A DNA stretch of 64,000 nt from CAYPGJ01 sp050174775 (lineage in GTDB: Bacteria > Planctomycetota > Phycisphaerae > Phycisphaerales > UBA1924), in contig JBFXJP010000001.1 of the NCBI GenBank assembly GCA_050174775.1, positions 992,001 through 1,056,000 on the forward strand. The letters run 5' to 3'. Position 1 is the first letter of the stretch. Each line of letters opens with the position of its first letter. Shown in pieces: positions 35,300 through 42,650 of the stretch. The position numbers and the translations under genes are program-made. Under the pieces are notes generated by a model. The model was given only the letters and a program-made list of their open reading frames with translations. It searched no databases and was not told the origin of the DNA.

Positions 35300-36325
35300 T
35301 CAGCGGGATCGGGTCTTTTTCGGGCCGTCGGGCGTGGAGGTCGAGGCTCGTCGGACGGCGTCGAGGCTGACGATCTCGAAGGCGAGGTGCGCGGCCAGCA
35401 TGGCCGTGATTCCCGCCACGTCGCGGTCGGGTAGGACTTCGACGAGGTCGCCCCCGACCACGTTGACGCCCTTCCAGGAGCGGACGAGGGCCAGGGCTTC
35501 CCATGAGGAGAGGCCACCGACGGAGAGGGTGCCGGTGCCGGGCGCGAAGGCGGGATCGACGGCGTCGATGTCGAAGGAGACGTAGGTCTCGCGGTCCTTG
35601 AGGCGTTTCAGGAAGTCACGGATGACGGCGGCGCCGGAGTCCCGGTATTGCTCGCAGGTGACGATGGTGACGCCGTGCTTGCGGGCGTAGTCGAGGTCGC
35701 GCTTGGTGTTGAGTGGTCCCTTGATGCCGACGGAGAGCATGGCTTCGGGGTCGATGAGTCCTTCCTCGACGGCGCGGATGAAGGGAGAGGCGTGGCTGTA
35801 TCGCTCGCCGAGGGTTTGATCGACGGTGTCGAGGTGGGAGTCGACGTGGAGGAGGGCGAGGCCTTTCTTGGGCTTGCCTCGTCGAGCCCAGGTGGCGCGG
35901 AGGTTGGCGAGCGCGATGGAGTGGTCTCCGCCGAGGGCGAAGAGCTTGGTGTGGTCGGGGTCTGCGAGGGTGAGGGCGTGCGCGGAGGCGTCGCGTGCGG
36001 TTGATTCGCAGTCGAAGGTGTTGATGGGTGCGTCGCCTGCGTCGGCGAGGCTGAGGATCTCGGTGACGGTGATGTCGTGGACGAGGTGGTAGGGCTTGAG
36101 GTACTGGGAGGCTTCGCGGATGGCGCGGGGGCCAAAGCGGGCGCCGGGGCGGTAGGTGGTTCCGGTGTCGAAGGGGATGCCGTAGAAGGCCCAGTCGAGG
36201 GGGAGCGCATCGTTGGAGACGTCTTCGAGGCGCGGGTATCGGGCGAAGGTGCAGAGCCCGGCGAAGCGGGGCGTGACTCTGGGGTCGGGGAGCTTGGTGC
36301 GGCCGTTGTCTGGTCGTACGGTCAT
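35300..36325 (-). CDS. Arginase/agmatinase-family ureohydrolase
   Basis: Enzymes of this family use two Mn ions to split urea from arginine, agmatine or guanidino acids. The 341-residue product has the ligand motifs LGGDHS, LHVDSHLD and SFDIDAVDPAFAPGTGT, and the substrate-loop start GIPFDTGTTYRPGARFGPRAI, which is typical of agmatinase/guanidinobutyrase-like members. The start ATG 36325 (MTVRPDNGRTK) has TACCAT 7 nt upstream; the frame is open far upstream but that part lies under the convergent gene. It stands just before a cluster of arginine/ornithine degradation genes (39.8-45.5 kb), so arginine is a possible substrate. The motif form does not settle arginase against agmatinase. Confidence 0.88.
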   Translation of the reverse strand: MTVRPDNGRTKLPDPRVTPRFAGLCTFARYPRLEDVSNDALPLDWAFYGIPFDTGTTYRPGARFGPRAIREASQYLKPYHLVHDITVTEILSLADAGDAPINTFDCESTARDASAHALTLADPDHTKLFALGGDHSIALANLRATWARRGKPKKGLALLHVDSHLDTVDQTLGERYSHASPFIRAVEEGLIDPEAMLSVGIKGPLNTKRDLDYARKHGVTIVTCEQYRDSGAAVIRDFLKRLKDRETYVSFDIDAVDPAFAPGTGTLSVGGLSSWEALALVRSWKGVNVVGGDLVEVLPDRDVAGITAMLAAHLAFEIVSLDAVRRASTSTPDGPKKTRSR

Positions 36326-36332
36326 GGGGGTG

Positions 36333-36338
36333 ATGGTA
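36333..36338 (-). promoter_or_regulatory. -10-like hexamer TACCAT of the ureohydrolase gene
   Basis: Minus-strand TACCAT ends 7 nt before ATG 36325. No ribosome site lies between. Confidence 0.42.
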
Positions 36339-36542
36339 CGGGAGTGCGGACCCGGCCATAGGCAGAACCGGCGGCCCTCGATTTCGACAAGATTGGGTGA
36401 TCTTGGGCTGAAAGGGGTTGATCGACCCCCCGGATTTCGTAGCGTATTCCTCGGCAGTGTCCGGTAGATGCCCTCAGGCAAGGACCTGTCGCCCCGAGGC
36501 TTGCGCCCGCGGGCATCCCTGGTAGGCGAAGGAGCACGTCCC

Positions 36543-37937
36543 ATGCGATCGATTCGTTCGACTCTCGTTTTTGTGTCTGTGGCCGGTCTTTGCGCTGCGG
36601 CGAGCGCGGGTCCGTTCGGCCTGATCTCTCCGATCTTTTCGAGCATCGCGGGCGCCCCGTCGAACGCCGTGCCCGGGATGGGCGGCCTGGGGTTCTTCAG
36701 CGGGACTGCCGTGTTCGAGCGTCCGTACCGGAGCGCTGACGGCAGCCGCTGGGTGATGCGTGCGCGTTCGAACAACGCGACGGTCAACGACTGGATGATC
36801 ATTTCGGGGATGGGGCCGTCGGCGGCGGGCGCGCAGGTGGTGCTGCAGGAGGGCCAGGCTACGCCTTGGGACCCGAACGTGAACGTGGAGACGATCGTCC
36901 GCCGGAACGTCGGGATCAACAACAACGGCGACATCGCGATGGTTGCGAACACGAACGGCGCGACGGCGAGCGATGAGCACATCGTTCGCCGGAACGCGAG
37001 CGGGACGTGGGACGTGATCGCGCGTGAGGGCGACGCGACGCCGGCGGGCGGGGCGTACGGTCTGACGCTGGACTCGGCGCACATCCTGAACAACGGGGAC
37101 GTCGGGTTCATCAACACGAGCGTGACGGGTCTGACGACGGCGACGAACGCGATCGCGGTTCGCGGCGGCTCGCTGATCGCGCACAAGGGCGTGACCATCC
37201 CGGGCAACCAGGCGGGCGGGGCGACTGCTGCGTGGCAGAACTTCACGACGGACGAGTTCTACACGTCTGCGGACGGCGCGCACTACATGCTGACCGGCGA
37301 CACGGACGACGCGACGACGGTGGACGGCGTGATCGTGGTGGACGGCCAGGTGGTGATCCAGGAGGGCGTGACGGTGCTCTCCGGGTTCTCGAACCCGGTG
37401 TCGACGACGAACCGTGAGGCGTTCATGATGTCCAACGGGGACTGGTACGCCCGCGGGTCGAACTCGACGGACAACCTCGACTGGGTCGTGCAGAACGGGA
37501 ACGTGATCGCGCGGACGGGCGACACGATCACGGGCTCGACGAGCGAGCGGTTCAGCGACACGGCGGGCTTCACGGCCACGTTCTTCTTCATGGCCGGCGA
37601 CAACAACGGGAACTACGTCGTGGGCGGCGTGACGGACGCGGCGGACCCGAGCGCGAACGCGGTGCTGATCTACAACGGGACGACGGAGCTGATCCGTGAG
37701 GGCGCGATGGTCGACATCAACGGCGACGGCCTGATGAACGACGACGCGTTCGTGTCGGTGTTCAACAACGACGACGGGTTCCTGACGGACGACGGGCACT
37801 TCTACTTCACGGCGGATCTGCGCGACGCGACAGGCGCGACGATCGGCCAGGCGTTCCTGGTGATGCAGGTGCCGGCGCCGAGCGGGGCGCTGGTGCTGGG
37901 CGCCGCCGGGCTCGCGGCGATGCGTCGTCGTCGGTGA
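36543..37937 (+). CDS. Secreted protein with PEP-CTERM-like sorting tail
   Basis: A 464-residue exported protein. The start is ATG 36543 (MRSIRSTLVFVSVAGLCAAA), with AAGGAG 9 nt upstream and a signal peptide cleaved near ASAG (about residue 23). The body is rich in Gly, Asn and Thr with repeated short motifs (NNNGDIAMVANTNG, LNNGDVGFINTSV, AFMMSNGDWYARGS), as in beta-propeller-like or choice-of-anchor proteins. The C-terminus VPAPSGALVLGAAGLAAMRR is a PEP-CTERM-like signal: Pro-Ser motif, hydrophobic helix, Arg cluster. Such tails are processed by exosortase, and the protein then goes to the cell surface or matrix. A strong terminator follows 34 bp after the stop. Third positions are strongly G-ending, unlike + strand genes in the first 30 kb. 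Confidence 0.8.
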   Translation: MRSIRSTLVFVSVAGLCAAASAGPFGLISPIFSSIAGAPSNAVPGMGGLGFFSGTAVFERPYRSADGSRWVMRARSNNATVNDWMIISGMGPSAAGAQVVLQEGQATPWDPNVNVETIVRRNVGINNNGDIAMVANTNGATASDEHIVRRNASGTWDVIAREGDATPAGGAYGLTLDSAHILNNGDVGFINTSVTGLTTATNAIAVRGGSLIAHKGVTIPGNQAGGATAAWQNFTTDEFYTSADGAHYMLTGDTDDATTVDGVIVVDGQVVIQEGVTVLSGFSNPVSTTNREAFMMSNGDWYARGSNSTDNLDWVVQNGNVIARTGDTITGSTSERFSDTAGFTATFFFMAGDNNGNYVVGGVTDAADPSANAVLIYNGTTELIREGAMVDINGDGLMNDDAFVSVFNNDDGFLTDDGHFYFTADLRDATGATIGQAFLVMQVPAPSGALVLGAAGLAAMRRRR

Positions 37938-37970
37938 GCGGTTGTTGAAGGATTGACGGAGGATTGAACG

Positions 37971-38000
37971 ACCGCCCCGCTTTGCCGCGGGGCGGTTTTT
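37971..38000 (+). terminator. Rho-independent terminator
   Basis: A perfect 9-bp stem CCGCCCCGC/GCGGGGCGG around a TTTGCC loop is followed by TTTTT. It ends the PEP-CTERM-like gene. Confidence 0.9.
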
Positions 38001-38011
38001 CGTTGCGCCCG

Positions 38012-38017
38012 TAGGAT
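38012..38017 (+). promoter_or_regulatory. -10-like hexamer TAGGAT of the TauE/SafE gene
   Basis: TAGGAT overlaps an in-frame ATG (38016) and ends 7 nt before GTG 38025. The usual 6-8 nt spacing seen in this window favours the GTG as true start. Confidence 0.4.
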
Positions 38018-38024
38018 GGCGCGC

Positions 38025-38813
38025 GTGTCGTACGTGGTTGTCGGGATCGTCGCGTTGGTGGTGGCGGGTCTGACGCTGGTCTCGGGCTTCGGGCTCGGGA
38101 CGCTGCTGATGCCGGTGTTTGCGTTGTTCTTTCCGGTGGAGGTGGCGATTGCAGCGACGGCGGTGGCTCACCTGGTGAACAACGTGGTGAAGCTGGGGCT
38201 CGTGGGGAGGTGGGCTGTGTGGCGGGTGGTGTGGAGGTTCGGGGGGCCGGCGATGGCGGCGGCGTTCGTGGGGGCCGGGGCGCTGGCGTGGCTGGGGGAG
38301 ATGCCCGTGATCGCGCGGTATGGGGTGGGTGGACGGGTGTTCGAGGCGACGCCGGTGAAGGTGGTGATCGGGGTGTTGATCGCGGGGTTTGTGGTGGTGG
38401 AGTGGGCGGCGAGGGTGAAGCGTGCGCGGGTGTCGGAACGGTGGTTGCCTGTGGGGGGCGCGGTGTCGGGGTTCTTCGGCGGGTTGTCGGGGCACCAGGG
38501 GGCGCTGCGGATGGTGTTTTTGGCGCGGTGCGGGCTGACAAAGGAGGAGATCGTGGGGACGTCTGCCGTGTGCGCGGTGATCGTGGACGTGGCGCGGCTG
38601 GTGGTGTACGGGGCGGCGGGGGCGAGCGCGCGGTTCGGGGGGGCGTTTGAGCGGGAGGCGCTGCCGCTGGTGGGTGTGGCGTGCGCGGGGGCTGCGGTGG
38701 GGTCGATCGTGGGGGCGCGGGTGATCGAGAAGGTGACGCTGGAGACGGTGCAGAGGGTGATCGGGGTGATGCTGCTGGTGACGGCGGGACTGCTTGTGGC
38801 TGGGGTGATCTGA
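38025..38813 (+). CDS. TauE/SafE-family membrane permease
   Basis: A 262-residue membrane protein with about eight hydrophobic helices, of the family that exports sulfite, sulfoacetate or related anions. The N-terminal YVVVGIVALVVAGLTLVSGF, with FGLGTLLMPVFALFFPVEVA, is the first half-repeat. The second half-repeat has AVSGFFGGLSGHQGALRMVF, the family's conserved Gly-rich entry. I choose GTG 38025 over ATG 38016 because a -10-like TAGGAT overlaps the ATG; the difference is three residues (Met-Ala-Arg). Substrate is unknown and no sulfur genes are nearby. It lies between two terminators and is probably transcribed alone. Confidence 0.82.
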   Translation: MSYVVVGIVALVVAGLTLVSGFGLGTLLMPVFALFFPVEVAIAATAVAHLVNNVVKLGLVGRWAVWRVVWRFGGPAMAAAFVGAGALAWLGEMPVIARYGVGGRVFEATPVKVVIGVLIAGFVVVEWAARVKRARVSERWLPVGGAVSGFFGGLSGHQGALRMVFLARCGLTKEEIVGTSAVCAVIVDVARLVVYGAAGASARFGGAFEREALPLVGVACAGAAVGSIVGARVIEKVTLETVQRVIGVMLLVTAGLLVAGVI

Positions 38814-38822
38814 GGGAGGACG

Positions 38823-38862
38823 GAATGAAAACCGCCGAGCGCGCGGTGAGCGCACTCGGCGG
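38823..38862 (-). terminator. Rho-independent terminator of the Cys-rich protein gene
   Basis: On the minus strand CCGCCGAGTGCGC pairs with GCGCTCGGCGG (one bulge), followed by TTTTCATTCC. It also lies just after the TauE/SafE stop on the other strand. Confidence 0.75.
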
Positions 38863-38910
38863 GATGGGGTTGTCACGCGCGGCGTGTCGTGGGCGCGCGG
38901 GATGGTTGGG

Positions 38911-39153
38911 TTAGCGCTGCGCCTTCATGGGGCAGGAGGCAGCGGCGGCGCAGTCGGGTGCGGCGTCGGCCTGCATGGGGCAGGCGTCGGCGGCGCAGCA
39001 GTCGGCGCACTTGTCACAGCAGGAGGCGGCGCAGCAATCGGCGCAGCAGGGCGAGCCGCAGCAGGAGGAGGTGGAGCTGGAGGTTGTGAAGGCGAGGGCG
39101 GTGAGGGAGAGGCCGGCGCCTGCGAGCAGGGCGAGGAACTTTCGCTTGTTCAT
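38911..39153 (-). CDS. Small exported Cys-rich protein, 80 aa, probable metal binder
   Basis: ATG 39153 (MNKRKFLALLAGAGLSLTAL) has the ribosome site AAGGG 9 nt upstream. The first 22 residues are a signal peptide. The mature part carries 14 Cys in about 50 residues, mostly as pairs: CCGSPCCADCCAASCCDKC, then ADCCAADACPM and a final SCPM. The two CPM motifs resemble the ends of heavy-metal-binding domains. The spacing suits thiolate metal binding or dense disulfides. No family is recognised. A terminator follows 48 bp after the stop. The other small Cys-containing gene (39302-39733) lies upstream on the same strand. Confidence 0.75.
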   Translation of the reverse strand: MNKRKFLALLAGAGLSLTALAFTTSSSTSSCCGSPCCADCCAASCCDKCADCCAADACPMQADAAPDCAAAASCPMKAQR

Positions 39154-39301
39154 GTGAGCATCCCTTTCGGGTTGATGTGTGAAACCGTGTGATGATGCGC
39201 GGCGCGCGGGGGCGCGGTCGACGACGTGTCGAACGCGTGCGCGCACGCGTAACTGACGCCCCGGAACGGAGTTGTGGAGATGGTGGCCCCGGGAGGACCT
39301 G

Positions 39302-39733
39302 CTAGATGGTCCAGACGTTGAGGGTGGCGCGGCGCTGCGCGGGAGAGCAGGGCGCCGGCGCGAGCGCGAGGAGCGCGGGGGTTGGTCGGGGCGCGAGCGC
39401 GGGGAGCGTGCGGCCTGTTGGGAGGAGGGCGAGCGTGAGGGAGAGTTTGCCGGAGAGGGGCTCGGTCTTGGCCGGGTCCGCCGCGAGCATCTCGCAGCAG
39501 GACGATGGACGAGGCGCCGGCGCTCGCTCCGGCGCCCCGTCCTTCGTTTCGGTGTGAGTGGATGCGGGTTTGCGGCAGCAGGTGGAGGGCGTGTCGGAGG
39601 GGAGAGAGGAGTCGATCGCAACGGGGATGAGGGGGGCGGAGCAGGCGCCGCCGAGGGACATGGAGAGGCTGCACGCGGTGAGTGAGACACGCGCGAGGGC
39701 GAGGATCAGGATGGTGAGGAGAAGGCGGGGCAT
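39302..39733 (-). CDS. Hypothetical exported protein with CC pairs, 143 aa
   Basis: The product starts MPRLLLTILILALARVSLTA followed by Cys21, which could be a lipoprotein signal (SLTAC). The mature part is rich in Pro, Ala and Leu, with Cys pairs in STCCRKP and SSCCEML and a final AQRRATLNVWTI. No ribosome site is visible before ATG 39733. It is 148 bp upstream of the small Cys-rich gene on the same strand and downstream of the astD end. The two may work together in metal binding or sequestering, by analogy of composition only. It might also be a chance ORF in GC-rich DNA. Confidence 0.5.
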   Translation of the reverse strand: MPRLLLTILILALARVSLTACSLSMSLGGACSAPLIPVAIDSSLPSDTPSTCCRKPASTHTETKDGAPERAPAPRPSSCCEMLAADPAKTEPLSGKLSLTLALLPTGRTLPALAPRPTPALLALAPAPCSPAQRRATLNVWTI

Positions 39734-39807
39734 GGGTTGTGGGCGCTCGGCCCAGAGGTGATATGCCCGAGCGGGTTGCGGGTTTCAGGGGGAGTGCGGG
39801 CGCGCGG

Positions 39808-41379
39808 TTATTTGACCCAGGCATCGTCGAAGGACATGCCTTCGGCGAGCGTGGCCGTGCTGTCTTCCTCGACCATGGTGGCGACGGGGTATGCGCAGTA
39901 GTCGAGGCTGAAGGCGCCGGCGGGACGGTGGTTGCCGGAGTGGCCCAGGCCGCCGAAGGGGAGCTTGCTGCTGGCGCCCGCGGTGCCGGTGTTGACGTTG
40001 ACGCAGCCGGCGCGGGCTTCGTGGAGGAAGCGGTGGGCGGCTTGCTTGTCGTGGGTGAAGATGGAGGCGGCCAGGCCGAAGCGGGAGGCGTTGGCCTGGT
40101 CGAGGGCGTCGTCGAGATTGGAGGTGAGGCTAAGACGGAGGATGGGGCCGAAGACTTCGAGGTCGCAGCCTGCGTCGCGGGAGAGGTCGCTAGAGAGGGA
40201 GAAGCGTGGCACGCGGACGATGCCCGGGGTGAGGTAGAAGCCGGAGTGGAGGGAGGGGTCGTTGAGGGGCTGGGCGCGGAGGAGGGATTCGCCGCCGGCC
40301 GAGAGGAGGGAGTCCTGGAAGAAGAGTGCGGCGCGGCGTGCGTCTTCGCGGATGATGGGTCCGGTGAAGACGGGTGTGGGCGGGTTGGTGGGGAGGCCTC
40401 GGGGGTTGCCGGTGACGAGGGCGCGGGCGGCGCTGATGAGGGCGGGGATGAAGCGGTCGGCGACGGCTTCGTGGACGATGACGCGGCGCGTGCTGGTGCA
40501 GCGTTGACCGGTGGTGTTGAAGGCGCAGCGGGCGACTTCGATGACGGCCTGTTTGAGGTCGGCGTCGGGGAGAACGATGGCGGGGTTGTTGCCGCCCATC
40601 TCGAGGGCAACGATGCGGCCGGGGTTGTCGAGGTTTGCGCTGAGGATGGCGCGGCCGACGGGCCAGGAGCCGGTGAAGAGGATGCCGTTGATGCGGTCGT
40701 GGGCGGTGAGGCGTTTGGCGGTCTCGGCGGCGCCGTGCACGACGTTGACGACGCCTGCGGGGAAGCCGGCTTCGTGGAAGAGCTCTGCGAGGAGTTGTCC
40801 GACGGCCGGGGTTTTGTCGCTGGGCTTGAGGACGATGGTGTTGGCGAGGGCGAGTGCGGGGATGATGTGTCCGTTGGGGAGGTGGGCTGGGAAGTTGAAG
40901 GGGCCGATGACGGCCATGACGCCGTGGGGGCGGAAGCGGCAGGCTGCGACGCGGGACTGGGTGAGGGGGAAGGAGAAGTCGGTGACGCGTGCGAGGCCGG
41001 AGTGCGCGGCGTCGTCGAGGGTGATGTCGACCTTGGCGCTGAGGGCGCCGGCTTCCTGGACGCATTCCCACCAGGCCTTGCCGGTTTCATCGCAGATGAG
41101 GTTTGCGATGTCGGCTGCGCGGGCCTTGCAGAGGTCGCGGTATTTGCGGAGGAGCGCGAAGCGGTCTTCGCGGGAGGTGGCGCGCCATGCGGGGAGTGCG
41201 CGCGCGGCGGCGTCGACGGCGAGATCGACGTGATCGAGGACGGGGGAGGCCTGCCAGACGGTGTCGGCGGGGCGTGCGGGGTTGAAGGAGCGGATGGCGT
41301 CGCCTTGGAGGGGGAGTGCGTTGCCGTTGATGAGGTCGGACGGGGCGTTGCGCAGGGAGGGGTGCTTGTGTGCGGTCAT
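39808..41379 (-). CDS. astD: N-succinylglutamate 5-semialdehyde dehydrogenase (AstD)
   Basis: The enzyme oxidises N2-succinylglutamate semialdehyde to N2-succinylglutamate with NAD. The 523-residue product is a complete aldehyde dehydrogenase: GVMAVIGPFNFPAHLPNGH, IVLKPSDKTPAVG, GILFTGSWPVGRAI, general base in VALEMGGNNPAIV and nucleophile Cys in NTTGQRCTSTRRVIV. The sequence FNFPAHLPNGHIIPALALAN and the Asn-Asn in GGNNP are typical of AstD against other aldehyde dehydrogenases. Its start overlaps the astA stop by one base (TGATG), so the genes are coupled. The cluster has no astB or astE in view. Confidence 0.9.
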   Translation of the reverse strand: MTAHKHPSLRNAPSDLINGNALPLQGDAIRSFNPARPADTVWQASPVLDHVDLAVDAAARALPAWRATSREDRFALLRKYRDLCKARAADIANLICDETGKAWWECVQEAGALSAKVDITLDDAAHSGLARVTDFSFPLTQSRVAACRFRPHGVMAVIGPFNFPAHLPNGHIIPALALANTIVLKPSDKTPAVGQLLAELFHEAGFPAGVVNVVHGAAETAKRLTAHDRINGILFTGSWPVGRAILSANLDNPGRIVALEMGGNNPAIVLPDADLKQAVIEVARCAFNTTGQRCTSTRRVIVHEAVADRFIPALISAARALVTGNPRGLPTNPPTPVFTGPIIREDARRAALFFQDSLLSAGGESLLRAQPLNDPSLHSGFYLTPGIVRVPRFSLSSDLSRDAGCDLEVFGPILRLSLTSNLDDALDQANASRFGLAASIFTHDKQAAHRFLHEARAGCVNVNTGTAGASSKLPFGGLGHSGNHRPAGAFSLDYCAYPVATMVEEDSTATLAEGMSFDDAWVK

Positions 41380-42584
41380 CAGAGGCGGCTCTTTCGGGAG
41401 GCGGGGCGCTTCGTGGAGGACGGGGACTTCTTTGATTTCGACGTGGCGGGTTTGGACTTGGGTTTGGAAGAGGAGGAGGCGGTACGGGTCGCGCCGACGA
41501 TGTCGGTGGGGGTGACGTGGACGGTGTCGCCCTGTGAGACGGAGAGGGCGCGGAGGGCTGCTGCGGGGATTTTGATTCCCGCGGAACCTGCCGTGTCGGT
41601 GTAGTCGGTCATGACGGCCACGAAGGGCTCGTCGGCGCCGTCGGCGTGCACGACGCTGACGATGCCGGTGCGTTTGCCTTTGCCTGTGGGGATCGTGCCG
41701 GAGATTTCCGCGGCGCGGGTCTCGCGGACGAGGCCGACGTCGTCGGTGACGGCCTGGAGGTGGGGCCCGCCGTCGAAGGGGTCGACTCGGTCTTCGTAGA
41801 CGAAGCCGACCTTCTCAAGGAGTCGGCGCGCGGGCATTGTTTCGGGGGCGACTTTGCCGATGGTCGCGCGGGCTTCGGGGGGGAGGAGGGAGAGGTAGAT
41901 CTCTTCGCGCGGGAGAAGGCTGGTCATGAACTCGCGGGAGCGTTGGCAGAACTGGTCGGCTTCGGTGTAGGAGAGGTTGATGAAGCGGCGGCCGAAGTGC
42001 TCCCAGAAGGGGTTGAGGCCTTCGGGCGAGATGGGGGCCATCATTTCGGCAAGGAGGCTGTCGGAGAAATGGTCGCGATGTGCGCCGATGAAGTGGAAGC
42101 GGACGAAGGAGAGGAAGCGGCCCAGGTGGCCGCCTCGGAAGGTGGGCGCGAGGATGAGGCCGCCGACTTCGGTCGGGCCGGACTCGTCGAGGTGGAGCTG
42201 AACGGTGACGTGGGTGGAGCCGGTCTTGAGGTCGGAGGAGAACATCTCGCGCTTGCGCAGGTGGAGGGAGACGTTGGGGTTGCCGGGGCTGCCCATCTCC
42301 GCGATGACGGCTGAGGTGCCGATGGGCTGGCCGTGCTCATCCTCGAGGACGAACATGAAGTGTGGCGAGCGTCCGCCGGCTCCGCCGACGCCGTGACGGG
42401 CCTTGCCGTTGCGTGAGGGATCGTGCTCTTCTCCGCGGATGAGTGCGCGGAAGCATTCGCGGCTCCAGCGGATGCGTTCGGAGATGCCGTCCTTGTCCGC
42501 GGGGAGGTTGGTGAAGAAGACGGTCTTCGCCAGCTTGAGCAGCGTATCGAGGTCGTTCGGTCTGGCCTGTCTGATGCGGTACAC
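41379..42584 (-). CDS. astA: Arginine/ornithine N-succinyltransferase (AstA/AruG type)
   Basis: The enzyme moves succinyl from succinyl-CoA to the alpha-amino group of arginine, or in AruF/AruG enzymes also ornithine. The 401-residue product shows the family's N-terminus YRIRQARPNDLDTLLKLA, SRECFRALI, LILAPTFRGGHLGRFLSFVR, MAPISPEGLNPFWEHFGRRF, YTEADQFCQRSREFM and PARRLLEKVGFVYEDRVDPFD. The last 35 residues are a Lys/Ser/Pro-rich tail (SSSSKPKSKPATSKSKKSPS) that is not part of the family. The start is GTG 42584 with GGAG 7 nt upstream. A second subunit-like copy is not seen. Substrate choice between arginine and ornithine cannot be read from sequence. Confidence 0.92.
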   Translation of the reverse strand: MYRIRQARPNDLDTLLKLAKTVFFTNLPADKDGISERIRWSRECFRALIRGEEHDPSRNGKARHGVGGAGGRSPHFMFVLEDEHGQPIGTSAVIAEMGSPGNPNVSLHLRKREMFSSDLKTGSTHVTVQLHLDESGPTEVGGLILAPTFRGGHLGRFLSFVRFHFIGAHRDHFSDSLLAEMMAPISPEGLNPFWEHFGRRFINLSYTEADQFCQRSREFMTSLLPREEIYLSLLPPEARATIGKVAPETMPARRLLEKVGFVYEDRVDPFDGGPHLQAVTDDVGLVRETRAAEISGTIPTGKGKRTGIVSVVHADGADEPFVAVMTDYTDTAGSAGIKIPAAALRALSVSQGDTVHVTPTDIVGATRTASSSSKPKSKPATSKSKKSPSSTKRPASRKSRL

Positions 42585-42650
42585 CGTGCGCTCCGTGCCG
42601 TTGGCGTGATCGTCCGTGTGGTGGCGTGTTCGTGGTTCGGAGGCTGGGGC

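Noticed and set aside
36474..38876. 800-residue minus-strand ORF opposite the PEP-CTERM-like and TauE/SafE genes
   Set aside because: Very His/Arg-rich, it crosses two terminators, and the + strand genes have clear signal and membrane sequences.
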